Assembly (NCBI GenBank): GCA_019096195.1
Contig: JAGTXK010000026.1
Coordinates: forward strand, 224,130-288,129
DNA: 64,000 nt
Direction of reading: 5' to 3'
Source of the DNA: Boletus sp. NGJ
Taxonomy: Eukaryota; Basidiomycota; Agaricomycetes; Boletales; Boletaceae
Positions 1 to 11,913 of the stretch are shown here, one piece after another. Position 1 is the stretch's first letter. Every line of letters begins with the position of its first letter. Both the position numbers and the translations under genes were made by a program. The notes beneath the pieces were generated by a model. That model was not told the origin of the DNA. It saw only the letters and a program-made list of their open reading frames with translations, and ran no database searches.

Positions 1-3000
1 AGCTTCGCCTCGCGGTCCCCGTCTCGTGCTGATCAATGTCATACACGTCGTCTTCCTCTTCTTGGTCTTCCCCCTTCAAAGAACCGCGGACGCTCGTTGC
101 CAAAATCACCCGCTGCCATACGTTCCTGGATTGTCCGCACCCATCCGTCGACTTTGAGCGCCCTTTCCTTTCGTCTCTGAGGATTGATCTGGCCCTCGAG
201 ACGTCTCAACGCTTCGTCCACACCTCCATCTCCACCGTCCTCGGTCAACGAATCGACGATCGCGTTTACCTGCCATTGTTGAATTCCATTCCCAAGGCCG
301 CCGCCCCCAAACGACACCGCCGAGTTCTCAGATGCGACCGAATCCCGCGACCGAATCCCCATCGACGACACACTCTCGCCCGACCTCCGGATAAACTCGA
401 AATCTCGACGTAAAGGAAGCTTGCGCGGCACCTTCCTCAACCCAGGCGGCAGAGGTACGCCCGCATTCTCCCCGTGCAACTCCGAAGACGTATCCGACAG
501 ATCCAGGTCGTCAATCGACACCACATCAAACCGCCATGGCGGTTGTGCCTGCACCTGCGCCACCAACGGGTTCAGTCTTGACCGTGAAGACAGGATCGAG
601 CCAAACGACTCCGTAGAGTGCGTCCGCGTAGACAACGACGCCCTCGAGACCGCGGATACGCCGGACTTGTACGACAACCGCCTCTGACTCGTCGTCGCTG
701 TTTCAGTGGGTTCTTCTTCCTCTTCCGTTACCTCGGACACGGACCGCAAGTGATGCGAAGTGGAACTCGTACTCGGGATCTTGCCTTCTTCCGCATGCGA
801 CGTGACGTCCATCATCGGTTTCGTCTCAGGTTCCGCACTGACAACAAGCGACGTCACGGGAGACGGCGGTTCAATCATCTTCAAATATTGCTCCACGCCA
901 CCACGTACACCCAACAAATCCCCGCTCAGCTCGAGGTCAAACGCTGACACATTCGCAGGGACGGCAATTCCCGTGTCCACCGTTTGTCTCGAGTTCAAAA
1001 CACGTCTCCACCGTCCCAGACGTCCGATCGTCTTGACGAACACACGAGAGAGAGCGCGCTGCGGAAAGGTGATAGGCGGCGGGGACTGGGCCAAAATAGG
1101 CGCTGCGCCAGGGGTAACTGAGATGCTGGCTCGGCTCTGCTGGAGAATATTCCGCTGGAGGGGCTGTTGGAGAATGGCAGTCGATGCGGAAGCAATCGCA
1201 CTCGCCCTGGGCGGCGATGACACGCCACCCGACGACCCAAATGCGAACGCGTTCCCTGATTCCCCACCGCTCCCAAGGAATACCGATACACGCTCTTCTG
1301 GCGCGAAATCGAGGTCTACGTCCGAATCGTCTTGGTCTTTGGAAATCGCCTCTGCGAATTTTTCCCCGAGAACGTGCGTCGGTCGTGGCTTGGTCGAAAT
1401 ACTATGGCGCGCAGAGGACGTGCCATAACGACGGCGGGTATGCGCCTCTTTACAGTCCTTGACGACCTTGATCAACTTGCGTACGATGCTCTGCGACCTC
1501 ACTGGTTAGCATCGGTCACGAAGGCAAGAGATCATTCCCTAGAGGACCAAACTCACCAACCCGTCCTGGTGTTGCTTCAGCACCGGATCCTTGACCAACG
1601 TGTTCAACCAACTCGCCAACAACAACCTCAACTCCCGATTTGGAAAGAAATCCATCACGAAGAACGTCAACAACCAATACCTAATGGCGACAAACGTCCG
1701 AACCCTCACGATCTTCCTTGCTAAATCATCCTGTTTCGTCGCATGTCCACTCAAACTCCAATGGAATCGACAAATCAGTAAATGACACAGGTCGACGGCG
1801 GAGATGTATGTACGGTAGGTGAGGAAGAAGTTGAGAAGTTCGTCATAATTGAAATCGGAGGTCAATTGGGCGATCCAACGTTCGATGGTGGCAGCTAGGA
1901 GGACGCGACGGCTGTTCGTGTTGGCATTCAAATCGTCTATTGAGATACGCAGGCTAGGGATGTCGACGGAGGGTTTGCCGCGGCGGGAACTGGTCGGGGA
2001 GGAAACACCAGTACGACTGCCTTGAGAAAGGGAGAGTTCATCCGTGTCTACGTCGGGGTTCAGATGCATCTCTCCCCAGAGGACGAACCGAGGGTCATCA
2101 CGTGGGGCTGCACTGTCATCTGCACGCAGTGACATCTTGATCGTCGTCTCCCCCGCAGAATCGGGGAATAAACGGTCCAAAAGAGGAAGACCACGATAGG
2201 TTTGCAGCACATCGAATACCTCGGGGGAGTACCGCGAGTGCATACTCGTTTCCGGGAGTGGCGCAAGCGCAGGATCAGGCGGTGGAATATCAGAGTCGTC
2301 ACCAAAGGGAGAGACGGCGAGACGAGGCGGCGGTGATGGCGAGTCTGCATGTTCGGACTCGGGTGTGAGATCGGTGTCCCGAGGAGATACCGGACCACTC
2401 CCAACGCATCGCATCATGTCGTCAGCACGCGCAGTGAGGCCAGACTCGAAAGACTGCATTTCGCGGAGAGCACGAGGCAAGGGAAGGAATACTGAATCAT
2501 CGCACGTAGTGGGTGAGTCGAAAGTGATCCCTGGACCAAAGGGATGTGGGATGTAACTACCCCCGGAGGATCCAGATACAGAAGGCGAAGGGGGTACAGA
2601 TCCACTGAGCCACTGCATTGTCTCACTAAATATGTCACCAGAAGGCTTAGGTTGATCCGCGGGGGGAACCTCCGAGGAGAGCGAACTGGGCATGTCAACG
2701 CCCGTTACGCTATGCGAATGAGTACGGCCCGTAGGTGTAGGCTGCCTCGAGGGGGACTCGGAAGAAGACATACCGACCGCAACGCCAAACATGTCTGGGA
2801 TAGATTTCGTGCGTCTGAGGAATTTCCGCGCCGTACCCGCATCCTGTGCGGGCGTCAGCTTGGGAGCAGCAACAATGGGCTTGAGTTTGTTCTGCATAAG
2901 GATGTTATGCACGCTCATACGCGATCTACTTCTGAATGAACGTCCGTGTGCCTGGGACATGTCGATGGAAGTCGATACTTTCTGCGCTATCGACTCTGCT

Positions 3001-3722
3001 TCTGCAGCTGGTGCGACCGCATCACGGTGTCTAGTTCAGTTGTCATAATTTAGTCCGTTCAAGGAGCAAGGATATGGATCTAGCACTGACCCGACGCGAT
3101 ACATTGATTTTCCGTGCTGGTTGACAAAGGCAGTGATCGCATAAGGAGAACGGATGTCTTTACCAACACCCAGATGCTGATCATATCGTCTTTTGAGCTC
3201 CCTCGCAGCGGGGCCTGACGAAGTTTCGACAAAACTTCCGTCGGCTGAAAGGTGATCCCAGGTTGGTTTAGTATCAATGAAAGCGAGATAGAGAACCCGA
3301 AATATTGGCTTATTGACAAGGGCCGACACGCGACGAAGAATAAAAGGATGTAGAATGCAGAGTTACTCACGCGCAATGGAAATGTCCGCCGTGGCCACTT
3401 CGGGCGGCAGGGAGCCCCAGTCGTCTTCAGACGTGACGATGGCATGAGAAAATACAACTGAGGATTGTGATTTGTTGAGGGAGGGTGTTGGTATGGGGAG
3501 GATAAGATGGGGAGGAACGTCGGACAGGAGAAGCGACGGAGGTCTTGATGCCGAAGGTGTTGATTGCGTTATTGTCTCTGATGGTTCCATTATTGTTTCG
3601 GTGGTAGGGTGATCTAGGGGTGATGATGATGATGATGCTGTCGGTAATAATACAGTGGCGTCAGGGCCCAGGGAAGGGACTGGGGTGGATGGAGAAGACT
3701 GGTCGTCGTGATCCGTGGACAT
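1..3722 (-). CDS. Ras guanine-nucleotide exchange factor (Cdc25/Lte1 type), C-terminus beyond window
   Basis: Multi-exon gene read from the first ATG at 3722 towards the left edge. Exons lie at about 3722-3373, 3329-3070, 3030-1545 and 1502-40. The first intron has a GTGAGT donor and the second a GTCAGT donor. The first two exons are Ser/Pro-rich, with a conserved-looking stretch around 3150-3120 (AITAFVNQHGKSMYRVG). A RasGEF N-terminal helical module lies near 1900-1545 (key stretches ERWIAQLTSDFNYDELLNFF and FFLTYRTYIS) and continues across the intron as SIVRKLIKVVKD. Known for the family: this module precedes a catalytic CDC25 domain that loads GTP onto Ras at membranes. That domain is not seen and would lie left of base 1. 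At the far left the frame changes near 75-90, from a basic to an acidic reading, so an intron or an indel is there. Divergent from ASF1. Confidence 0.8.
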
Positions 3723-4140
3723 CTTTGAGACGTGTGATGCGTTTGTTCCAACGTTAAAGCGATATCATGCAGGTGAGCAAAACCGAGAGTAAGGGAGTCA
3801 AACAGCGGGCGAAACGACGTGTCGAAAATACGCTTCACCCCCGGACGAAGAACAAGAACAGACGGTGAAATCGAATGCGAGGTTCGTGAAATGCCTGGTG
3901 GAGGCGTCGGTGTCGAAAGAGGAATCCGCTGAAGATTTATGTGGTGAGAGCGAAATAGTCGTCGTCGTCGTCGTCGTTGTCGTTGGCGGCGTTGGATGGA
4001 CGTCGACGCCGTACGCGAAATGAGAGTCTAGAAGTCTAGGGAAACAAAAGACAGTATCCAGTCACATGACCTTCTCTTCTCACGTGATCCCCTCACGATT
4101 GTTCAGTGACTTTCGTAGGAGATAACAAGCGACTCAAGAC
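3723..4140. promoter_or_regulatory. Divergent promoter region RasGEF / ASF1
   Basis: The 418 bp between the start codons of two divergently transcribed genes must hold both promoters. Visible elements are a GTC/GTT trinucleotide run near 3958-3985 and two nearby E-box-like sites, GTCACATGAC at 4061-4070 and CACGTG at 4081-4086. No ORF of its own is convincing. Confidence 0.45.
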
Positions 4141-4884
4141 ATGTCCATCGTCACGATACGCGTGCGTCCGTTCAACACACCAACCACGAAAAACTGACCG
4201 CCCAACAGAACGTCGAGTTTCTCAACAACCCCGCGCGTTTTCTTGACCCGTACAAATTCCGCGTCACGTTCGAGTGCATCGCGCCGCTCAAGGACGGTAA
4301 AACGCCACCTCTCTTACCGCAACGTTCGCCAACTGACACCGCACTAGACCTCGAATGGAAACTCATCTACGTCTCGTCTCCCGGAAACGAAGAGCTGGAT
4401 CAGGAACTAGACGACTGTCTCGTGGGACCCGTCCCCGTCGGCGTCAACTCCTTTGACTTTGAAGGCGTCCCACCCGACCCTTCCAAAATACCCCCAGAGG
4501 ACGTCCTCGGTGTCGCCGCACTCATACTCACCGGCTCGTATAATGACCAGGAATTCGTCCGCGTAGGATATTACCAGAACACCGAGTATGACAACGAGGA
4601 GATGAAGGAGAATCCGCCTCAGAAGATCGTGTTTGAAAGGTTGGTCAGGGACATGAACACCAAACCACGCGTGACGCGCTTTCAGATAAAATGGTCGGTC
4701 ATATCTTTTGTTTAGTATTGTACGAGTGTGCTGATGCCCCACTAGGGACGTGTCCCCATCCTCACAGGGCGCTGCCGGTGCTGGTGCTGCTGCGTCCGCT
4801 GCAGTACCCTCGGCAGATGACCTGGATGGTCCAGACGAAGACGCCGATATGCACCCACACCCAAAATCAAATGGCGTTCCATAA
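4141..4884 (+). CDS. ASF1: Histone chaperone ASF1
   Basis: Four exons: 4141-4161, 4209-4296, 4348-4693 and 4746-4884, giving about 197 residues. The first intron (4162-4208) has a CTGAC branch-point-like motif. The protein starts MSIVTIRNVEFLNNPARF and continues with FECIAPLKDDLEWKLIYV, VPVGVNSFDFEGV, EFVRVGYYQNTEY and RVTRFQIKWDV, the diagnostic ASF1 immunoglobulin-like core covering nearly residues 1-155. A short acidic and Ala-rich tail with DDLDGPDEDADM follows; acidic tails are usual in fungal ASF1. Family role: binds the H3-H4 dimer and hands it to CAF-1 or HIR during replication-coupled and replication-independent nucleosome assembly. The gene converges on UBP6, with 148 bp between the stop codons. 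Intact. Confidence 0.97.
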
Positions 4885-5032
4885 CCATGTTTTATTATTG
4901 TAGCCCCGTTCGCTGACCTGCACTTCACAATGATAAACCGCATACCACGGTCTCATTTTATCACCTCGAAAAAGAAACCACGACATTTGGGTTACAGATA
5001 ATTGATATACTTCTAAGCTCATCATGCTAGAC

Positions 5033-7236
5033 CTACACGAGCGGCTTGCTCTTGTACAACAGCACATATGCCGACGAGTCTTCACCTCCACCGTCGATTG
5101 TCGACAACTTTTCCTTTGGGAATATAGACACCTTGTCGTCATCAAATTTGTACCAGTCCTCGTCGTCCTCGTCAAACTGCTTCTCAGACGTCGACGCTTG
5201 CCCAGATGCAGTCACGACGGACGGCTGGGGCCCGTGGAACACACACTTCTTTACGAATCCGATGTAATGACCGGAATCAGCTTGCGCACCCTTGTGTGTC
5301 ACGATGGCTGAGCATCGTTAGCATCAATCCACCTCGCGCTGGACGCAAAAGGGGACTCACCGACGAGTTCATACAACCCCGTCACACTACATCCGAAATC
5401 TGCCTTCAACTCCGGGTCAACAAGTGCCTCAAGCTCGCTCAGCTCCCTCGCACGATATACGCTCTCATCCTCCAACTCGCCAACCGTCGAGGGGGCCGAT
5501 GGCTCGTCGACGTTCATGTTAGATTCTGCGGTGGGCGGGAGAGCAGGCGCATTCTTGGTTCGCTTTCGAACTTTCCTCCTCTCGGACCGATCCCTTTCAA
5601 TTTCTTTGACGCGCCGAGAAATGGGGGTCAGTTTGTCCTTTAGCTCCGGGCTGACGATATCCAGCGCATCGAATTCAGTCGCAAATTTGACTTTACGCTG
5701 TGGACGGATAAGCCAGAGACCTTAGTAAGATCGGCGGTCCGATGGGATGAGCCACTGACCATGATTTTGGCTTTCTTCCCGATGTCACGACGCCATGCGA
5801 AACGAGCCATGTGCACTGTGAGGTAACTTGGGAGCCGGGACAAGCGAGATGTCTGGCTGTAAGTAGCTTCACGATCCAAAGAAGGGGAGTTCTTTGTAAG
5901 CTTGGAATTTAAAGACTGTGGCCGTGAATCAGACTCGACGCGGTCAAACGACTGTCACTACCGGGAGAGGCTCACGTCCATGATGCCTGTATGCATATAG
6001 TTGGTCGAGATGGTGATGTTACACTCGATTTTGAGTACGCGTTCGACTGTGACGGTGGATGGTTCTTCGGGGGATTCATCACATTTGAGCCTGAAATCGC
6101 GATCAAGGTCAATGTATGCGCAACGTCGGATGAGAGGCGGCCTACTCCCGACGCATTTCGCCCACCAAGAACTGGTCGACAAATTTTTTACTTGCAACAG
6201 AAGCACCGGATGGATCAATTCCTGGAACGTCCTTGAGCGCATTGGTCATCTGACTCCAGCATTCTTCCGCGTCTAAAACGGAAATCAATAGCATGTAAGG
6301 GCGATCAGCTCCGTGGAGACGTTACCTTGTTGGGCATAGCCCATCGTCGGCCCAGACTTTGACCTGTCAAGCTCGTTGAACTGGGGGACGGCATGTCTGA
6401 GGACGGTCAAGAATGTGTTGGGAATGATGCTGTCGGTGGTGCGGGACATGTTCGAATATAGGTCGCGGAGAGCTCTGGGGAGGACATCCAAAGGAGATGA
6501 TCTGGAGATAGGCGTCAGATGCAGGACAAGAGAGTGATGGTGTGAAACTTGCGTGCTCAAGGCAATCCGAAGCTCTGGTATTGCTCGCATGGCTTGCACC
6601 GTGGAATTCATGTAACAAGTGTTTCCAAGACTTGCGTGGCGTTATCATCGGCAGGAGTTGAGATGGTCTGTGCTTACTTTTTGAGCCCAACGGGGAGTGC
6701 GAGCTACAAGGGGATCAGGGGATCGTCACTGTGGACAACGGTGTGCATTACCGCTTCTGCCATCTCTGCATCATCCATATCTGGCGCATACATGAGGTGA
6801 TTAGATGAACGTGTATGGACTAAGCATCCCTTGATCTTACCCTCGAGGAACACGACTGGTTTCTCCGGGGGCTTTGGCAGCTCACCCGCGGCACCGATTA
6901 CGGTGAATGTTTGGCCCTAGATCGAGAGCCCGTCAGCAGGATGAAGACACGTGAGAACATGTGCGCGCTGCGAGCACCCACCACTTTTGGTGCGACTTTC
7001 GACCAGTCGGTATCGTCCTGAACACAGAGAAGCGTTGCGTCAGACCCATTGTAGGCGCAGACGAGAGAGAGGGAGACCTTGAGCATGCCACCCTTGATCA
7101 TGACCTTCATTCTGTCGGGGGGTACACCTGTGAGCTGATAAACGGCAACCTTGAATGCTGTAGGGGGCAGATCTGGGTCGAGCTGGACGTCGTAGGACTT
7201 TCCTGCATGCTTGATGTGGACTGCCAGCGGGGCCAT
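5033..7236 (-). CDS. UBP6: Proteasome-associated deubiquitinase UBP6/USP14
   Basis: Starts at the ATG at 7236 (MAPLAVHIKHAGKSYDV). An N-terminal ubiquitin-like domain covers roughly residues 1-80, with KVMIKGGMLK before the first intron. After short introns comes LPVGLKNLGNTCYMN (about 6720-6590), the Cys box with the catalytic Cys of USP peptidases (family C19). The carboxy end has ADSGHYIGFVKK (His box) and DDDKVSIFPKEKLS, ending in SAYVLLYKSKPLV near 5033. UBL + USP is the UBP6/USP14 architecture: the UBL docks on proteasome subunit Rpn1 and the enzyme trims ubiquitin chains from substrates. At least eight introns; every junction I checked keeps the frame. The convergent neighbour is ASF1. 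Confidence 0.95.
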
Positions 7237-7349
7237 GGCTGCGTTGAATAACGACGCTGGAGTGACGCGTCACGGATGGGAATGGATTATATAATGCAAG
7301 GGTGACGTCGCGTCGAGCTGCGCGAGCTTGCACGCAGACCAGCACGACC

Positions 7350-8296
7350 ATGACAATCTAGTAAGTCAAGTCTCGATACCAGCGCTGCTCTCTGACCGCT
7401 TCGACAGCTACTCCCTCACGTTTATGCTGCTCGCAGCAGAGGTGTGTCCATTCTTCTAGTCAAATCCGCACCCTAACCCCTGCAGATGATCACCTTCTGC
7501 GTCCTCGTGTTCCCCCTTCCATACACCATCCGCAAAAACCTCTTTCGCTTCTTTTCCGAGAATAGTATCGTTGCAAAAATCGCTTATGGTCTCAAGATAT
7601 CATTCATGTACGCCCCCGTGTTCTCGTCCAGCCATTGCCCGCTCATTCTGCGTTTCACTCAGTTTCGTCGGTGTTCTCTTTGTGGATGCCCTCCAGCGCA
7701 TGTTCCGCGTCGCCGCCGAGTTTGAAACAGCTCGCGCAGAGCACACCGTCCATGATGCCCGTACCGAATCCACCATCGCCGCGCGCAAGTTCTAGTGAGT
7801 CATTGTTGTGCGCAGTCGACGCGCTTTCTTATGTTCTTGCCCCTCGCAGTGCCCAGCGGAACATGTATCTCACAGGGTTTTGTTTGTTCCTCTCCCTCGT
7901 CTTGACACGTACCTTCTCCATCGTGCTGGATCTCATCCAGACACAGGAAGACTATGCCAAGTTGAAGAAAGCGGCAAGTGTTCCAGTCGATTTCCTTTAT
8001 GAGCCTGTTTGAGAATGCGACTCACTAGACGGCAACCACCTCCAAGAACAACGTCGTGTCCGGTGACCAAGCAAAGCAAATTGAGGAACTCAGGAAGAAA
8101 TTGGCAGACAGCGAGGCCAGGAACCGTGACCTCGGTTCGTGTATCTGCTCTCCCACCCACATCATTCGCTTATCCTTTGGGAATCGTCACAGCGATCTTG
8201 AAAAAGCAGGCCGCGCAAAATGCAGAAGAATATGACCGTCTCGCCACAAAGTTCAACGAAGCGACCGGCCAGACGTCCAACAAAAAGACAGATTAA
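7350..8296 (+). CDS. BAP31-like ER membrane protein (YET family)
   Basis: Begins ATG ACA ATC TA at 7350, followed at once by a GTAAGT intron; the protein then reads MTIYYSLTFMLLAAEMITF. Three hydrophobic segments lie in the first 140 residues (YSLTFMLLAAEMITFCVLVF; KISFIFVGVLFVDALQRM; MYLTGFCLFLSLVLTRTF). A Lys/Glu-rich coiled coil follows (KQIEELRKKLADSEARNRDL) and the C-terminus TSNKKTD carries KKXX-like lysines. This is the BAP31/Yet layout of about 200 residues: an ER-resident membrane protein acting in export and quality control of membrane proteins. Five or so short introns. Tandem with the LCL3-like gene downstream (312 bp gap) and divergent from UBP6 (113 bp between start codons). Confidence 0.9.
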
Positions 8297-8608
8297 GTAT
8301 ATCTTGGCAAAGGAGTGTGACTTTCTCCTCTCTTGGTCTCGTCTTGTATTCTTTACCATTTCGCATGTTCTCTGTGTAATCCTCGTCATTCAGTCGTGCT
8401 GATGGACTGTATTTATTCCAAATGGTAACAAACAGTGGCTCACTAGGCTTGTTCTCCCTTGCTTCTTGCGTGAGCCATGTCTATGGTTTCTGGGTGATAC
8501 GACACACTGGCTTGGAGAAAGTGTCTCTACTACAAGTGGTCGTATTCCTAGAGACTTGCCTTTTTCGTGCAGCTGATTCAGACGGCCACCACTTTGCAAA
8601 CAGTGGTG

Positions 8609-9977
8609 ATGCCCTCGTACTTTTCGTCGTGGTTCCCCCGCAAAGACAACCCAGACAACACAAGTGCCTCCATACCGCGCAAAACATCCCAGTCGTACAA
8701 TGTCCCGACCGTTTTTGACGCGAATCCCGTCTTTGATTCTCGCTCGCTATGGACCCGCCTACGGACACGCTCCGATGAAACGCCAACAACGGACCATGTC
8801 CTCATATTCGCGCTTGGGGCCGCGTCAGGCGCCGGAGCCATACTCGCATGGCGTCGCTGGGGAATGAGACTTCGAACCGCCGAATGGGTCACCCCCAACG
8901 AGCTCGCGCGACGGCGATGGGTACGCGGGGTAGTCACCAGGTAAGACCTCCCACTTGCACAATATATATATCTATATAAACGCAAGTCCGTCGTGACGGA
9001 CTGCCAACGTGCCATCCTGAGCTGAAGCTGAGTCATTACGGAAATACCATCATTGACACAGCGTCGGGGATGCGGACGACTTTCGGTTGTATCACACGCC
9101 GGGGTTTTGGTTGGCGATGGCCGCTCAAGATCAGGCGCGTGCCGACGAGGCGGAAAGGTGGGGTACTCTATTTCTTGCATCCTATCCCTCGTGACGAATG
9201 GGTGATACGAACGATGCGGCGTGGTAGATTTGAAAGACGAAACGATACATGTTCGGATCGCTGGGGTGGACGCACCCGAGGTACGCCATCATGTAACGCT
9301 CACCGTATCAAAAGTGTTGCTCATGGCGGTGCTTTCGTAGGGCGCTCATTACGGTCGTTCTGGGCAGCCCCACGCCGAAGAGAGCTTGGCATGGCTCAGG
9401 AAACGTATCCAGGGAAGAACCCTCTACTGCCACTTTGTCCGCAAAGATCAGTATGGTCGTGTCGTAAGTTGCTTACCTGCCTCAGGGGCGCCTGATTGTT
9501 CACTCTCACTCGCCGAACGACTGTACGGTTCCCGTATAGGTCGGAATCCCTCTTATTCCCCGCCCGTTCCTACCCTTGCTCCTATGCAAGTACTTTGGTA
9601 GTCCACTCGCGCTCGAGATGCTACGGGCGGGTACTGCCACCACCTATCAAGAGAGCGGCGCAGAGTATGGACCGTGGGGACGCGAAAAGTTTCTGCGCGT
9701 CGAGGAAGAAGCAAGGTGATTGTGGTTGTTCCGCCCTGTCTCCGTCTGCTGGCATGTATTAATTGGTGTGCCGTGTTCATTATCTAGAGCGGCGAGAAGG
9801 GGGATGTGGAAAGATGGCGTCGGCATCGAAATGCCTGGGGAGTACAAAAAGCGGTACTCTGCCGCGCTCGGGGCATCGGCACGCAAGGAGGACGTGTCGG
9901 TCAATGGCAGTGGGGCCGATGACGAGGGAGGTCAAAAGAGCGGGTTGTTGTCGAAGCTGTCGGCAATGTTGAAATGA
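8609..9977 (+). CDS. LCL3: LCL3-type SNase-like endonuclease
   Basis: I take the start as ATG 8609 (MPSYFSSWFPRKDNPD); an in-frame ATG at 8567 is possible. A transmembrane helix around residues 65-85 (HVLIFALGAASGAGAILAW) precedes a staphylococcal-nuclease fold: YHTPGFGWRWPLKIRRVP, then after an intron DLKDETIHVRIAGVDAPE with the Asp-Ala-Pro-Glu signature, SLAWLRKRIQGR, KDQYGRVV, and MWKDGVGIEMPGEYKKRY near the end. Membrane-anchored SNase proteins of this kind are LCL3 (mitochondrial membrane in yeast), calcium-dependent nucleases by family inference. Introns at about 8941-9060, 9159-9230, 9281-9339, 9463-9539 and 9717-9787 all restore frame. Intact. Confidence 0.92.
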
Positions 9978-10338
9978 ATTCATTTTAACGTTTCACTTGA
10001 TGACGGTCCGACTTTGGGGATAGTGCATCTTCTGTTCCTGCCGTGAGCTTCCACGACTGCGAGGTATCTCCCACTGTGAGAGGGCCTCTCTCTCTCAAGA
10101 CTTGGCTGGATGACCGTACGTACTCGACGTGGTCACCAGTTTTGGGTCAAGTACTAATGGGCCAAGTCACGCAAGGGGTATCAGATGATGCAGGCTCTCT
10201 ATGACCCGCTGCTTATTTTATCCCCGTCCAGGTGCTTAGCAGGCTCCGCAGCAACTACGCACCCGAATTTTATGTATTTAATTCACGGCCTCCCTCTCCT
10301 CTCGCCCACGTCCAACACGATACTCGCTACGAGTAGCC
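9978..10338. promoter_or_regulatory. Intergenic: LCL3 3' end and promoter of secreted-protein gene
   Basis: A 361 bp gap between tandem genes. A TATA-like AT-rich stretch (TTATGTATTTAATTC, about 10270-10285) lies 55-65 bp before the next ATG. Nothing else recognisable. Confidence 0.3.
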
Positions 10339-10901
10339 ATGAAGTTCACGCACCTCGTAACGTTGACGGCCCTCCTCGTGCCCTACGTCTACGCCTCTCC
10401 GCAGGCCACGCCCTCCGGCATACCTGGGTGAGTACATACCCCCATCTCTGCTCAGCGCACACGCCCTGACCCCCACATGTGCACCATTCCCCCAGCACGA
10501 GCGCTCTCCCCAGCGCTCTCCCCACTACGTTCACCTTTGACACGACCGGCGCCCTCTCCATCCTCTCCGAGCTCTCTTCCCTCATCTCCTCCGAATCCAT
10601 CGCTCTTAGCTCGCCGCTCACGTCCATCTTTCCATCGTCACCCACCGCCTCTTCTGGCGGCACCAACACCTCGTCCGTGTCTGCCACTCCAGCTTCGAGT
10701 GCAGCGACGGTGGCGACGACAACGACGACGACGCCCGTCACGACGCTCCCCACCACGGTCATCGCGTCGAGCAGCCTACCGGCGGTCGCCAGCACCACCG
10801 CCAGCACGACCAGCGGGGCCCACAGCTTGAGAGATATGAATCTCCGGTCGAGTGTGATTGCGGGTGTCGTGCTTGGTGCCGCTGTCGCCGCCCTGGTCTA
10901 A
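10339..10901 (+). CDS. Small secreted Ser/Thr-rich protein, probably GPI-anchored
   Basis: Start MKFTHLVTLTALLVPYVYAS at 10339 is a clean signal peptide with likely cleavage after YAS. One intron (donor GTGAGT near 10428, acceptor CCCCAG before 10498) joins into a long Ser/Thr/Ala-rich stretch with poly-Thr (VATTTTTTPVTT). The last 20 residues, NLRSSVIAGVVLGAAVAALV, are hydrophobic with no charged tail, as in GPI-attachment signals; a plausible omega site lies around the TSGAHS segment. The mature chain would be heavily O-glycosylated and sit at the cell wall or plasma membrane. No enzymatic domain is seen and no family name is justified. Confidence 0.75.
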
Positions 10902-11913
10902 GCCTCCCCCCATGGTCAAAAGTGACGGGCGATGTTCGCCGTACGTCCGTCTCCCTCAAACAGTGACAGTTTCGTTTTTCTTTTCATTTCGGTTTTTTTA
11001 AATCTCTCGCGCCTGCTATGTATACATACGCACGAAGGACGAGTCGACGAACGTGCCAATCCATATTTATGTAGTGGATGTTAACGGCAACTTCAGTCGT
11101 TCAGCGTAGTAACATGCCAGTCCGCAATGGCACCACATACCCACCGATGGCTTCATAGTAGGCTCGCCTCCCTGCAAAAACGTCGATCGACAACGCGGAC
11201 GGGGATAACATCCGAGAATCACCAACCTGTGCAAAAATGTCACGTAACCGAATGCCATCGCAAAACACAACGCCACCTCGGATGCCATCAGACACCGCCC
11301 GGCCGCCCATGAGTCTCTTGAGGCGCCAGGGTCGACATGTGGCGCAATAGACAGCGGGAGGGGATTGTATCTTTCCTTTTCTTCTCCAGGCATTCGAAAC
11401 ATGTCGTGGCAGTACTGTCCACAGTCGATGATGGGTTGGAACATGTTACCCAATCGACGCTAGCTCTGCAGAGGGGAGCGACAGAAAACAGGTCGACGCG
11501 GAGGAAAGCACTCGCGTCGTGGACGATGGTATGCCTGACCAACATATCCCTGTACTAGTAGTTCTAGTTTTCCGCGCGAGCTGAGTGGCTTGACTTGCGT
11601 ACTGCGAATGAAAAACACGTATTGTGCCAATGATATGCACCTTGAACCCGTTCGTCACGTGGCTGGAGACGTCCTCCGTGGTCTGCGACAAGATCAAGTC
11701 CATCGGAAAGATATTCATGGCATATGAACAAGACAGTACCAGACCGAATGCTCACGACAACCATACCGCACTACTACAGTATCCAAGAAGGAGGGCAAAA
11801 AAAAAAAATTGAAAGGAACAAGCACCAAATAAAAGGGGGGGGAAACATCTATCCTGTCCGATCCAAGCACTGGAGACTGCCACCTTGTCCGACAGTCCAA
11901 CAGCCCATCGGGC
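10902..11913. other. Gap without a convincing gene
   Basis: About 1 kb between the secreted-protein gene and the convergent RAD6 gene. Open stretches exist on the minus strand (about 11067-11453 and 11446-11764), with phrases such as LILSQTTEDVSSHVTNGF, but they change frame repeatedly and I cannot join them into a known domain. Possibly a decayed gene on the minus strand. A poly-A tract lies at 11801-11808. Confidence 0.3.

Noticed and set aside
11067-11764. Possible minus-strand gene between the secreted-protein gene and RAD6
   Set aside because: Phrases are spread over several frames and cannot be joined by convincing introns into a known fold.
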